Assembly (NCBI RefSeq): GCF_014650695.1
Contig: NZ_BMVL01000004.1
Location: 577,094 to 640,938 of the forward strand
DNA from: Streptomyces avidinii
GTDB lineage: Bacteria; Actinomycetota; Actinomycetes; Streptomycetales; Streptomycetaceae
Length of the DNA stretch: 63,845 nucleotides
Direction of reading: 5' to 3'
In this document: positions 46,401 through 56,068 of the stretch, in pieces
How the letters are laid out: every line of letters begins with the position of its first letter
Numbering within the stretch: position 1 is the first letter of the stretch
Notes under the pieces: model-generated
What the model saw: only the letters and a program-made list of their open reading frames with translations
Database searches by the model: none
What the model was told of the DNA's origin: nothing
Translations under genes and position numbers: made by a program

Positions 46401-48053
46401 GTGCCGACGTGGCAGAAACCGCCGGGAGTGACCGGAGACAGTGAGTTGGTCCGGGTCGGGCTTCCCGTGCTCAGACAGGAGGAAGGGGCCTGCTCCCTCA
46501 TGCGGGCGCTGAAGGCCCGTCCGCGGCTCCGGTCGGCTGCGGACGGGTGGCGCACCTCGCCCGTCGTGGAATTCGGGTTCAGCGCATGGGAAACCCACGT
46601 GGATGCCGTGGAGTTCCCCGGCACGCCGGGCGGCCGTCGGGGGAGCGCGATCGTCACCCCCGCGCACCGGGCATGGGGTCGGGAAGCGGCCGCCACCTAC
46701 CTGGCCGCCCGAAAGCGCTTCCTTCGGGAGCAGGAGGAGGCAGGGCTCCCGCCGACGATTCCCGTCCAGGAGCGCTGGGTTGCCTCCAGGGTCGCAGATG
46801 TGCCGGGAGTTCGAAGGTACGAGCTCGAAGTGTGGGGGCGGCAGTACGCCACGCCCGACGGTTCGGTCCGCGAGCTGTGGCTGCCCCAGCTCGGCGCGCT
46901 GCGGCCGAACCGCCCGCTGGCCGAACTCGCTGCGGCAGCAGGTGCGCTGGTCTACGGGGTGCCCTCTCACACGGATCGGTACACGGCGGAGCGGACTGCG
47001 ATGCACACCGGCAACGCCGCCCCCGCCCGGGTGCGGATCATCGGCGTCGGACTCGGTGACGGAGAGACCTCCGTCCTCCGCGCCGAGGAGAGCGGGGTCC
47101 CTGCGGACTGGACGGACGACGAGGCCCGGGAACTCTTTCAGCGGCAGGCCGCCCACCGAGTCACCCCGGCGACCTCGGGTACCGGTCGCCGCCCGGGCGC
47201 GGACTGCGCCGACTGCAAGGCGCTGGCGTCCTGTTCCACGCTGAAGCGGGTGCCCGGCCTGCTGGGCGTTCCGCACAGCTCGCCGGGCCGAAAACGCCGT
47301 ACTGTTTCCGTCTCGGACCTGCGCGCCTATCGCGACTGTCCTTCCCGCTACCACCTCACGAGGGTCCTGAGGCTCCGCGAGCTCAGGGTGGAGAGCGAAG
47401 CGATCCGCCGAGGCAGGGCGGTGGACGCCTGGCTCAACGCCCGCCATGCCGACCCTCTACGGGTGCCGTGCCGATACACCCCGCTGCCTGAATCGCTGCC
47501 CGGCCTGCAGGGTGACGAGCTCGCCCCGGCACTCGCCATGCTCGAACGGCATCGGGGTCGGTGCCCCTTCGACAGGATCGGTACGCACGACACCTGCAGT
47601 CCGCAGCACCGCATCACCGTGTACGACCCGGCGGCCGACGTGGTGGTCCTGGCCGACTGCGACCTCGTTTACACCGAACGCGGTGGCGTGGTGATCCGTG
47701 AGACCAAGACCGGCGCGCACCGCTATTGCGCGAGCGGCGAACTGATGGAGCGCTACCCCCAGCTGGCCCTCGCCGTCCTCTTCGTGGCCGCCGGGACATT
47801 GACCGGTGATCCGCGGCGTTCGCGCATCGAGCTCGAGACCCTGCGCCCGGACGGCTCCGCCGAGGAGGAACTGGATCCGTTCGATCCGGTGACGGTCGAG
47901 CAGGCCCGACGTGTCCTTCGCGATCTGGCAGCCCCTTGGGTCGCCGCCGTCGACTACCCCGAAGCCCCTCGTACCGGATACGACTGCGGAAACTGCGAGG
48001 CGAGCAAGTGGTGCGCCACCGGTCGGGCGCGCCTGAGCGAGGAGGCCCGGTGA
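46401..48053 (+). CDS. Cas4/AddB-like PD-(D/E)XK nuclease with two cysteine clusters
   Basis: This 550-residue protein has a C-terminal half that fits the Fe-S RecB-like nuclease fold. It shows SVSDLRAYRDCPSRYHL (first Cys), ADCDLVYTERGGVVIRETKTG (Asp...Glu-Thr-Lys, about 415-436), the RYPQLALAVLF helix, and terminal GYDCGNCEASKWC carrying the remaining Cys. The N-terminal half ends in a similar cluster, GADCADCKALASC (about 268-280), suggesting an internal duplication with one degenerate copy. Such enzymes process DNA ends. GTG 46401 follows GGGAGGAG. It is the first gene of a four-gene operon and overlaps the next (GTGA). Confidence 0.75.
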   Translation: MPTWQKPPGVTGDSELVRVGLPVLRQEEGACSLMRALKARPRLRSAADGWRTSPVVEFGFSAWETHVDAVEFPGTPGGRRGSAIVTPAHRAWGREAAATYLAARKRFLREQEEAGLPPTIPVQERWVASRVADVPGVRRYELEVWGRQYATPDGSVRELWLPQLGALRPNRPLAELAAAAGALVYGVPSHTDRYTAERTAMHTGNAAPARVRIIGVGLGDGETSVLRAEESGVPADWTDDEARELFQRQAAHRVTPATSGTGRRPGADCADCKALASCSTLKRVPGLLGVPHSSPGRKRRTVSVSDLRAYRDCPSRYHLTRVLRLRELRVESEAIRRGRAVDAWLNARHADPLRVPCRYTPLPESLPGLQGDELAPALAMLERHRGRCPFDRIGTHDTCSPQHRITVYDPAADVVVLADCDLVYTERGGVVIRETKTGAHRYCASGELMERYPQLALAVLFVAAGTLTGDPRRSRIELETLRPDGSAEEELDPFDPVTVEQARRVLRDLAAPWVAAVDYPEAPRTGYDCGNCEASKWCATGRARLSEEAR

Positions 48054-49255
48054 ACGGCACGAGAGCGCAGCGGGCCCAGGACGGCGCCGGCACCGTCGGA
48101 AGGACGGACCGGATCGACTCGTGGTCGGCCCACCAGGGGGAGCCGCTGCTCCGGACCCTGGCCCAGGCCCTGTGCGTACTGGAGCGCGAGTCCGGACTGG
48201 ACCGCTTCACCCTGCCCTACCCGGCGGTCGCCCAGCATGCCCTGGACCGGACCGCCGTCGCCTGCCTACTCGCAGACGAGCGCCCGCCTGCCTCGCTCGG
48301 GGAGCTGGTGGCGCGTTGCCAGCAGATCCCCCTGGAGGACTGGCCCCTGAGGCTTCCGGAGGGGACCGTCGGGCCCGGCGATCTCCTCGTCGACCCCCGC
48401 TCGGGGCGGCCCACCGAGCTGTGCCACGAGTGGGCCGAGCGGGGCGCCGACCCGGCCCTCGTCCACCGGGACCGGCAGATCGTGCACGCCGCGCTCACGC
48501 TGTGCCGCCAGCACGGTGAGGAAGGCGCCTACAGCTCCTTCCGTGGGCTCCTCGTACGGAGGCCCGTCCTGACCGCAGCCGAGATGTTCGAGGTGCTCGG
48601 CGACATGCTCCTCGAACCGGTGCACGAACTGATCCGGCTCGTCTACCAACCAGTACCCCAGGCCTACCGGAGAGACGGTGGCTTCGCCCAGTGCGGTCGC
48701 TGCCTCACGTTGCTGAACCCGCTCGGCGACTCCGAATGGTGGTGTGAACGCGACCGTTGCCGCAAGGCCGGTCCGCCGCACGTCGGCCGGGTCCTGAACG
48801 CCACGGACGCCGGCACGGTGCTGCAACTCGAGCGACCCCTGCGGCAGTTCGTGACCGGTCCCGGGCGGGCGGAAGCAGTACTGGAGGAGGCGCTGCGGGC
48901 CGAAGGCCTGGAAGTGACGATGTGGCCCGGCTTCGACGCCTACGACCTGCTGGTGACTTTTCCCGACGGTCTGCGCTGGGCCGTCGACGTCAAGGACTGG
49001 GCCAGCCCGTACTTCCTCGGCAGGGCCGCCGCACCCGTACCGCCGACACCACCCTACGACGAGGCCTTCTGGGTCGTGCCCCAGCACCGCGTCGAAGCAC
49101 GTACCGACTACCGCGAGGTGTACGCGAGCGCCTGCCCCGACCTCCGGCACGCACCCGACCTGCTCACCGACATGGAACTCACCCGGCGCGCCGTCCGCCG
49201 GCTGCAGACACTGCGCCTCCCCACGACTTCGAAGGAGCACAACAGCCATGCGTGA
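48050..49255 (+). CDS. Zinc-ribbon PD-(D/E)XK endonuclease associated with pPIWI-RE
   Basis: This 401-residue protein has helical N-terminal and middle regions. A zinc ribbon CGRCLTLLNP...WWCERDRC lies near residues 215-237. A C-terminal restriction-endonuclease fold (AEAVLEEALRAEGLEVTMWPG, FDAYDLLV, LRWAVDVKDWA) has Asp313-Val-Lys315 as the catalytic D/E-x-K. This layout matches the REase partner of the pPIWI-RE three-gene island. GTG 48050 overlaps the nuclease stop, and the 3' end overlaps the helicase gene by 8 bp, so translation is coupled. Confidence 0.75.
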   Translation: MNGTRAQRAQDGAGTVGRTDRIDSWSAHQGEPLLRTLAQALCVLERESGLDRFTLPYPAVAQHALDRTAVACLLADERPPASLGELVARCQQIPLEDWPLRLPEGTVGPGDLLVDPRSGRPTELCHEWAERGADPALVHRDRQIVHAALTLCRQHGEEGAYSSFRGLLVRRPVLTAAEMFEVLGDMLLEPVHELIRLVYQPVPQAYRRDGGFAQCGRCLTLLNPLGDSEWWCERDRCRKAGPPHVGRVLNATDAGTVLQLERPLRQFVTGPGRAEAVLEEALRAEGLEVTMWPGFDAYDLLVTFPDGLRWAVDVKDWASPYFLGRAAAPVPPTPPYDEAFWVVPQHRVEARTDYREVYASACPDLRHAPDLLTDMELTRRAVRRLQTLRLPTTSKEHNSHA

Positions 49256-52200
49256 TGAACGCAGTTGGCACCGCCCGGTGAGCGATCTGGTCAAGGGAGC
49301 CCTCCTGGCCCATCCCGGAGTCCCCAAGGGATTCACCGCCACACACCTGTGCCAGGTCGAGCTCGGCCTTCGGCTGCTGGAACGGCTCGATGCGGGGCAG
49401 CCCGCCGACGGTGCCTACACCCTGTTCGGGGGATACCCCTTCGCCCATGCCGCGGGGCTCGCCGACGGTCCTGCCGACGCGGCCATGATCACCGCCGCCC
49501 GCCACCTGCTGTGGCCCCTTCGCCGCGGCCACGCCTGGAAGCAGGCGGTGGAGACGTACCGGATGCTCCCCGCCCACCTCCGGGCCTACGAGGTTCCGCC
49601 GAACGGAGCGGGAACGCCGCCGGTCCCGCTGGTTCCGGTCGTCGCGTCGGGCCGCGTCGACGTCTACGACCGTGCGCTCTCCGGCCTACCGGACTTCGTG
49701 CGACGCCTGCTGCCGATCGCTCCCGCAGGCCGCAGCTCGTTCCGGGAGCACCGCCGGGCCTCCTCGGTCACGATCCCGGAGGAACTGGCCTTCGCCCGTC
49801 CCCGCGGACACGACCTGGTCACCGAACGGGCGGGTCGCGCCGCCCCACTCACGGTCACGCGCGCCGAACTGGCCGCCACCGCACGCTGGATGGACGAGAC
49901 CGAGCGCGCGGAGAAGATCGAGCGTCCGGGCGACTGGGAGCGGCGCCTCGCCGAACTGCGGCTCGCCCCCCGTGACGCCGACGGCCGCGGCTTCACGGAC
50001 AGCGACGAGATGCACGTGGAAGGCCTGTTCCACCTCGTCGGTATGGTCGGGGCCGGCAAGAGCACCCTGATGACGCTGCTCGCCGCATGGGCGGCCCGGC
50101 TGCCCGTCCCGCTGCGCACCACTCTCGTGGTCGGCGACGTCGCCGAACAGCTGCGCCTGTGCGCCCTCTTCGCCGCCCTGGGCCTGGAGGCCGTACCCCT
50201 TCTGGGAACGAGCACCCGGGAGACGCACGTGCAGAGGCTGCACCGGCGCCTGGCCTCGCGCGGACTGAACAACCTTCTGGACCACGACGATCGCGGATTC
50301 GACGAGCTGAGCACCGTGTGCCTGGTCAGCGGTCTACGCGGCACCGACCACGCGGAGCCGCTTCGGTACTCGGACGCGCCCTGTACCGGACTCGTACCCG
50401 AGCGACAGCCGGAGCAGGACGCGCAGACGTCCTCCGACCCCCTCGCGGCACTGCGCGCCGATGCCCCCGACCCCACTACGGCGAGCCGACCCCCGAGGAA
50501 GCAGCTGGACGACGACCCGGACGGTCCCCTGCACGGGTGCCCCGTCTGGGCCGAATGCCCCCGGCACGCCACGGCCCGCGCGCAGGTGGACGCGCCCATC
50601 TGGGTCGCGAACCCCGCGAGCCTCGTGCAGAGCCCCGTCCCCTCGCACCTCAACGACGAGCGACTGCGACAGCTCGAACTCGCCTGCCTGCGCAGCGACA
50701 TCATCGTCGTGGACGAGGCAGACAGCGTGCAGATGCGCCTCGACCAGCTGTTCGCCCCGACCGCGACCCTCGTCCAGCCGGGCCTCGAGTCCTCCTGGCT
50801 CGACCGGCTCAACACCCACAAGATCGAAGAGCTCTGCCGCAATGCCCGTCTGCCGCTCACCGACCGGCAGGTCCACTTGTGGAACAAGGCCCTCGGAAGC
50901 GTCTCCGCCGCGGTTGACCCGCTCTGTCGCCAACTGATCGAGGAGGGGGACCTGCAGGAGTGGATCGACCTCGAGTACTTCAGCCCGTGGACCCTCCAGC
51001 AACAGCTGCTCGACGAGTGGTTCCGCACCGACCACGGTACGGGGCACTCCGGCGACCGGGGCCCCGGGCGGGCGGAGGAGGACGAGACCCACCTGTACGA
51101 GGGCTACGACGACGAAGGCGTCGAGTCCGACGAGGACGCCGCGGAGAGCCCTACCCCCGACCCCCGTAGGGCTGCCGTCGCTGCCGTTCTCGACGCCTTC
51201 AGGGATGATCCGTTCGGGGACCGGGAACCCGCCGCTGATGCCCCGCCCGTCGTCGGGAAACTCGTCAAGGTCGTTCAGGACCTGCTGCACAGCCAGTCGC
51301 TCTCCCGCGTGAACGTCCGCCTGCGCGAAGCCGCTCAGGACCTGGTGTCCGGTACTCCGGCCCAGGACCGGGTCCGTGACGGGAGCGTCGGTGAACAGTG
51401 GTGGGACTTCACCTGCCGCCGCCTGGGGTTCATGCTCCTGTTGAGCGCCCTCCACCAGCGGCTCGACCGGCTGACCTTTCTGTGGCCCCAGGTAGAGGCC
51501 GCGCTCCGGCTCGATGCGGAGGGCAAGGAACTGGCCCGCCGCACTCCGCTCGACTACGCGCCGGTCGTCCCCGAGTCCCCCATGGGTAACGTGCTCGGCT
51601 TCCAGTACCTGCCCGACGACCAGGACCGCGACGAGATCGGCCGCACCGGCGGTACCCTGCGCTTCTTCCGCTGCACCGGCGTGGGGCGCGAACTCCTGCT
51701 GCGCCTGCACGAACTGGGGGCCGACCCGGCTTCCGGCCGGGGAGGCCCGCACGTGATCCTGATGTCCGGCACCAGCTGGGCCGGCGAATCCACCCGCGCC
51801 CATGTCCTGGCCCCGGTCGCAGCCGTCCTGAAGCCGACGGAGGAGTCTCTGGAATCGGTGGCCCGTACCCGGTTCGGTACGCACTTCCTGTACGACGGCA
51901 ACGGCAGGCCCATGAGCTTGTCGGGCACGCGCCTCAAAGACCGGCTCGCCCAGGCCAGGGCGATGGCGTCCAGGCTGGGCCGCCCCGGCCTGTCGGGATC
52001 GGCCAGTCCACTGGACCAGGAGCTCGCCAAGGTCGCCGACGACCACCGGCGCAGGGCTCTGTTGCTGGTCGGAAGCTACCGAGAGGCCTACGCCGTCGCT
52101 GACGCCCTGGACGGCGAGGAGCGCTGGCACGGGCGGGTCAAGGTCCTGGTCCCCGACGACGCCGACCTTGGCGAAGCACTGCACGGTACCGGCCTCATCG

Positions 52201-52940
52201 GTGAGCGGCGGGGAGAGGACTCCGCCGAGGCCACCCTGCGGCGCGGGGACCTCGCCCGGTTCGCCGACGACCCGGCCGCGGAGGTACTGGTCGCCCCGCT
52301 CCTCGCGGTCGAACGGGGCCACAACATCCTCAACAGCCATGCGAAGGCCGCCTTCGGCACCGTCCTGTTCATGGTCCGCCCCCATCCGCGGCCGGACGAC
52401 CTGTCCCTGTCGATCTTCGCGGTCAACGATTGGATCACTCGCTTCATCCGCAACGTCCCGCGCGACGACCGGCGCACCGGACCCTCCACGTTCCGCGAGC
52501 TGGTTGCGAAGGCCGCTTCCCTGGACGAGGCCGGTCAGTCACTGCGACACGAGGGCCGGCACGAATGGCGCCGGCTGCTGTCCCGGCGGTATGTCTACTC
52601 GCACCTCGCGGACTGGGAGAAGCGGGCCTTCGCCTGGGACCAACTCGTCACCATGTGGCAGGTCATCGGCCGTCTGGTGCGTGGCGGCGTGCCTGCGCGC
52701 GTGGTGTTCGTCGACGCGGCCTTCGCACCGGCGCTGGCCAAGGCGCTGTCGCCTCGTTCCGACACTCACACCGTGCCCCCGGCGGACGGGCTGCTTCAGG
52801 CCCTCGGCACGATCCTCACCCCGTACTTCACCGGCTCCGCAGCCGTGGACCCGGCCGATGCACAGCTCGCCCGGCTCCTCTACCAGCCGTTCCACAACGC
52901 CCTGAGCAGCCTCGAGAGCCATGGCAGGCCCACCTCCTGA
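49248..52940 (+). CDS. DinG/XPD-like superfamily 2 helicase of the pPIWI-RE island
   Basis: This 1230-residue protein has an N-terminal domain of about 250 residues without clear relatives. Walker A is VGMVGAGKSTLM (about 264-275). A cysteine group (DAPCTGL, HGCPVWAECPRH) sits before IWVANPASLV, as in Fe-S helicases. The DEAD box IIVVDEADSV is at about 486-495, an acidic insertion lies near 600-640, motif III-like ILMSGTSW at about 838, and the C-terminal RecA lobe includes LLLVGSYREAYAVADAL and LAVERGHNILN. DinG-type helicases unwind DNA or RNA:DNA hybrids. AAGGAG precedes ATG 49248. It belongs between the REase and pPIWI-RE genes. Confidence 0.78.
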   Translation: MRDERSWHRPVSDLVKGALLAHPGVPKGFTATHLCQVELGLRLLERLDAGQPADGAYTLFGGYPFAHAAGLADGPADAAMITAARHLLWPLRRGHAWKQAVETYRMLPAHLRAYEVPPNGAGTPPVPLVPVVASGRVDVYDRALSGLPDFVRRLLPIAPAGRSSFREHRRASSVTIPEELAFARPRGHDLVTERAGRAAPLTVTRAELAATARWMDETERAEKIERPGDWERRLAELRLAPRDADGRGFTDSDEMHVEGLFHLVGMVGAGKSTLMTLLAAWAARLPVPLRTTLVVGDVAEQLRLCALFAALGLEAVPLLGTSTRETHVQRLHRRLASRGLNNLLDHDDRGFDELSTVCLVSGLRGTDHAEPLRYSDAPCTGLVPERQPEQDAQTSSDPLAALRADAPDPTTASRPPRKQLDDDPDGPLHGCPVWAECPRHATARAQVDAPIWVANPASLVQSPVPSHLNDERLRQLELACLRSDIIVVDEADSVQMRLDQLFAPTATLVQPGLESSWLDRLNTHKIEELCRNARLPLTDRQVHLWNKALGSVSAAVDPLCRQLIEEGDLQEWIDLEYFSPWTLQQQLLDEWFRTDHGTGHSGDRGPGRAEEDETHLYEGYDDEGVESDEDAAESPTPDPRRAAVAAVLDAFRDDPFGDREPAADAPPVVGKLVKVVQDLLHSQSLSRVNVRLREAAQDLVSGTPAQDRVRDGSVGEQWWDFTCRRLGFMLLLSALHQRLDRLTFLWPQVEAALRLDAEGKELARRTPLDYAPVVPESPMGNVLGFQYLPDDQDRDEIGRTGGTLRFFRCTGVGRELLLRLHELGADPASGRGGPHVILMSGTSWAGESTRAHVLAPVAAVLKPTEESLESVARTRFGTHFLYDGNGRPMSLSGTRLKDRLAQARAMASRLGRPGLSGSASPLDQELAKVADDHRRRALLLVGSYREAYAVADALDGEERWHGRVKVLVPDDADLGEALHGTGLIGERRGEDSAEATLRRGDLARFADDPAAEVLVAPLLAVERGHNILNSHAKAAFGTVLFMVRPHPRPDDLSLSIFAVNDWITRFIRNVPRDDRRTGPSTFRELVAKAASLDEAGQSLRHEGRHEWRRLLSRRYVYSHLADWEKRAFAWDQLVTMWQVIGRLVRGGVPARVVFVDAAFAPALAKALSPRSDTHTVPPADGLLQALGTILTPYFTGSAAVDPADAQLARLLYQPFHNALSSLESHGRPTS

Positions 52941-52980
52941 CCTGGAATCCTCACACGCCACATCCTGAAGGAGCGGACCT

Positions 52981-55900
52981 ATGCCCGTCAGCTACCGCCA
53001 CATCGGCACGGCCACCTGGCTTCCCGCAGACACCGATGCCTTCCGCACCGCCCGCTATCGGACCCTGCCGTTCCCCGAGCAATGGCGCGACGCCGTGCTG
53101 AGCCTGTGCAATGCCGGCCGCGCCCCGGGGGACACGGCCTGGCGGAGCGCCCCCACGTACCGCCTCGAACAGGTACTCCAGACCTACGCCCCCGATGTCC
53201 TGGTCATGCCCCGCCCCTTCCACCAGCGCGAGGACGGCGAGCCCGCCCGCTGGCTGTACGCCGCCGAGGACGCCCCCGATCCGCTGCCCCCGCCGGTGCT
53301 CGGCACGCTGGTGGACCGCTGGCTCGGCGAAATCCGCCCCGAGCTCGCCGTGGATCCCGAGTACCGTGCACTGCTGAAGGACGTCCGCGCCGAACTGCGT
53401 GCCCACCCGCCACAGTGGGAGTACGTCACCCGCGAGCTGCTGCCCCGCAAGCAGACGCCGGGCGGCACCGCGTCCGTGGATTCGGACCAGTTCACCCTCA
53501 CCCCGGACTGGCTCGCCCGCCGGGTCCTCGACCTCGGTCCGTACCCGTACGAGGGCGGCAGCCTGCATTTCCGGGCGATGCCGCGGGGCCGCCGCGACAA
53601 GGGCGCCGAACTGGTCTCCCAGCCCCTCCCGTACGAACCCGAGCCCGGAAAGGGCGCCGGCTGGTTCTCCGTGGTCCTCAACATCGCTCTGCAGACCGTG
53701 CCGTTCGACCCGTTGCCCCGCTTCCACCTGCACTGGACGGTCCGCCGCTGGGCCACCCGCCGCTCGGCCACCGACGACGGAGGTCTTCGGCTCCGCCTCC
53801 CCTGGGGCTCGGCCACCACGGTCCTGCTCCGGCCGAAGGTGCCGGTGCTGCCGGGCGTACCGCTCAGCGAGAGGTACGCGGTGGCCCGACTCAAGCGCGT
53901 CCGCGACCGGGAGACCGGTGCATTCGGCGACACCTGGGTGAACGGCGGCCCCGCCCGGCTGCTCGCCGGCCTCGCCATCGGCGAGGTGTTCCCCGAGGCG
54001 GATGCACTGCTGACAGACCCCCAGCAGTGGCTCACCCAGGGCATGCGGGCAGCGATCGTCCATCGCCCGGCCATGGGCCGCCATGAGGTCGCGACGGGTT
54101 TCATGGCACACCAGTGCTCGCAGCTGACCGAGTGGGCCGAGGGCGCTCTGCCCGAGGAACTCCGCGCCGCCGGCCCGATGGAGAACTCCCGGCTCGCCGG
54201 CCCCCGGCCCGCCAACGCACCTCCGGCCACGGTGAAGAAGGAGGCCAAGGAGGACGAGGAAGTGCGCCGGTGCCGGGAGCGCCGGTCAGCGGCTGCCCAT
54301 GCACTCTCCGCCTACGCCCCCACCGACTCATTCGGACGGCCGGTCCTGGAGGCCCGCCTGCTGTGGCAGACCGCAGACATGCGCGACGCGGCGCTGGAAG
54401 CCCTCCGCCACCGCCTGGGGCTGGAGGGCGCTGGTACCGGTGGAAACGTCGTCGACGAGCTGGCGTACGAGGCGGCAGTGCCCGGAAGGCCCGTGGTCCA
54501 TGTATGGCACTGCCCCGAACTCACCGTCCGGGTCCGCTGCCTGCGTCCTGTCGTGCGCACGAACGAGCGTGCCGGGGTCGCGCTGACCGCCGATCTCGGC
54601 CTCCGGGCAGCCGGAGGCCGTGCTACCCGCGACGAGATCACGGTGGCCGTGCATGCCCGTCGTACGGCGACCGCCGACTGGCTCAGGGCGGACCGCACCG
54701 GTGACGCTCCCGGTCTCGCCCTGGTCGAACTCGCCCGAGCCGAGGACTTCGGCCGTGGAGCGGACCCCAAGTTCGCTCTGCGTCTGGGCTGCGCGGACGC
54801 CGGTTTCGTGACCCAGTTCGTTGCCACGCCCCAGAAGGTCAAGGGTTACAACTCGGTGGGCAACATGTCTCATCGTGCCCTGATGGCGTGGGACGACGGA
54901 CTGCGTCAGCTCGGTGCCCGCGTGCACCCCGAACATTCCCTGGCCGAGGGGCTCCCTGCGGACCTCCGCTATGCGGCCGTCTGGATGGTCCGGAAGAACC
55001 GCACCTCGCGCAACCGCTGGCCGGCCCATGTCCCGGTGGCCGTCCTCGTCACACCCAAGGGGCTGGGCAGCGGACTCGCCCGCGTAGAGGGCTGGGACCC
55101 GCAGGTCGACGGCGGGGCCGGCGCCTGGGTGCCGTACCCGCAGATGCTGATCAGGCTCACCCGCCTCGCCGAGATCACCCCGCTCGTGCCCGCACCGCGA
55201 GCGGAGGACGACACCACCAAGGCCCCCCGAGGAAGCTGGCACAAGGACCGGGAACAGCAGCGCCGCGAAGCCGAGGAGTGGCTGCAGACCATCCGCAGCA
55301 CGCTGCACAGCGCACCTACCATGCTGCTCGCCGACGCCGTCAACGCACGCTCGCACTGGACCTGGCTGCAGGACGGCCGGACCGAACCCGACCGCATCCG
55401 AGACGGGCAGGCCCCTGCCCGGCGGCTCCACCCCGACCTGCGCCTGGTGCGCGTCCGTACAGCCACAGGCCGTGAGACCGCCCAGTGGTGGGGCATCAAT
55501 CCCGGAGCGGGGCCCAACGGCATCGGAACCCATCTGTGGGTTCCCGACGACTCACCCTCGGGCCGCGTCTTCTACAGCACCACGCCCAAGCCGGTGCAGT
55601 TCCGGGACTCTGCCGTCCAGGCCGACAAACTGGCTCCACGCCTCATCACCCAGGGCAAGCGCAAGGGCGAGCCCACCGTGGACACCGGGGTCCCGGCCTG
55701 GATGCCAGGCCTCGTCGAGCTCGCCGTACTCGGCTGCCACACCGGAGACGGGGACGATCCCGAGGCGCTCGCGATGGCGGCCCACCTGCTGCGCCAGCCT
55801 CCCGACTATCCGCAGGCGCTCGCCCACCCCCTCCCGCTGCACCTGGCCGGCCTCGCCCAGGAGTACGTTCTGCCCACTCGTGCAGGGGATGCCGCGCACG

Positions 55901-56055
55901 AGTCGGACGAGTCACGTGCCTCCGGCGATCCGCTGGACGACCCTGCTGCCGACGCGGATCCGGCGGGGCACGCGGCTGCGGGACTCGAAACGGCCGTGCA
56001 GTTCGACGAACCGGAGGAGGCCGAGGAGGAAGGACAGCTCTCGCTCTTCGAGTGA
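52981..56055 (+). CDS. pPIWI-RE protein (prokaryotic PIWI/Argonaute relative)
   Basis: This 1024-residue protein has N-terminal and middle regions (1-400) of a novel domain. The C-terminal half is read as the RNase H-fold PIWI module of the RE family: LALVELARAEDFG (Glu583) and DPKFALRLGCADAGFVTQFV (Arg602) supply candidate conserved E and R residues, and TMLLADAVNARSHWTWLQDG (about 780-800) is another likely conserved block. The tail is acidic and ends GQLSLFE. The pPIWI-RE family was predicted to use nucleic-acid guides against invading DNA together with a REase and DinG helicase, both encoded just upstream. ATG 52981 is 41 bp after the helicase stop. Confidence 0.72.
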   Translation: MPVSYRHIGTATWLPADTDAFRTARYRTLPFPEQWRDAVLSLCNAGRAPGDTAWRSAPTYRLEQVLQTYAPDVLVMPRPFHQREDGEPARWLYAAEDAPDPLPPPVLGTLVDRWLGEIRPELAVDPEYRALLKDVRAELRAHPPQWEYVTRELLPRKQTPGGTASVDSDQFTLTPDWLARRVLDLGPYPYEGGSLHFRAMPRGRRDKGAELVSQPLPYEPEPGKGAGWFSVVLNIALQTVPFDPLPRFHLHWTVRRWATRRSATDDGGLRLRLPWGSATTVLLRPKVPVLPGVPLSERYAVARLKRVRDRETGAFGDTWVNGGPARLLAGLAIGEVFPEADALLTDPQQWLTQGMRAAIVHRPAMGRHEVATGFMAHQCSQLTEWAEGALPEELRAAGPMENSRLAGPRPANAPPATVKKEAKEDEEVRRCRERRSAAAHALSAYAPTDSFGRPVLEARLLWQTADMRDAALEALRHRLGLEGAGTGGNVVDELAYEAAVPGRPVVHVWHCPELTVRVRCLRPVVRTNERAGVALTADLGLRAAGGRATRDEITVAVHARRTATADWLRADRTGDAPGLALVELARAEDFGRGADPKFALRLGCADAGFVTQFVATPQKVKGYNSVGNMSHRALMAWDDGLRQLGARVHPEHSLAEGLPADLRYAAVWMVRKNRTSRNRWPAHVPVAVLVTPKGLGSGLARVEGWDPQVDGGAGAWVPYPQMLIRLTRLAEITPLVPAPRAEDDTTKAPRGSWHKDREQQRREAEEWLQTIRSTLHSAPTMLLADAVNARSHWTWLQDGRTEPDRIRDGQAPARRLHPDLRLVRVRTATGRETAQWWGINPGAGPNGIGTHLWVPDDSPSGRVFYSTTPKPVQFRDSAVQADKLAPRLITQGKRKGEPTVDTGVPAWMPGLVELAVLGCHTGDGDDPEALAMAAHLLRQPPDYPQALAHPLPLHLAGLAQEYVLPTRAGDAAHESDESRASGDPLDDPAADADPAGHAAAGLETAVQFDEPEEAEEEGQLSLFE

Positions 56056-56068
56056 CGCCGTGCGCGGA

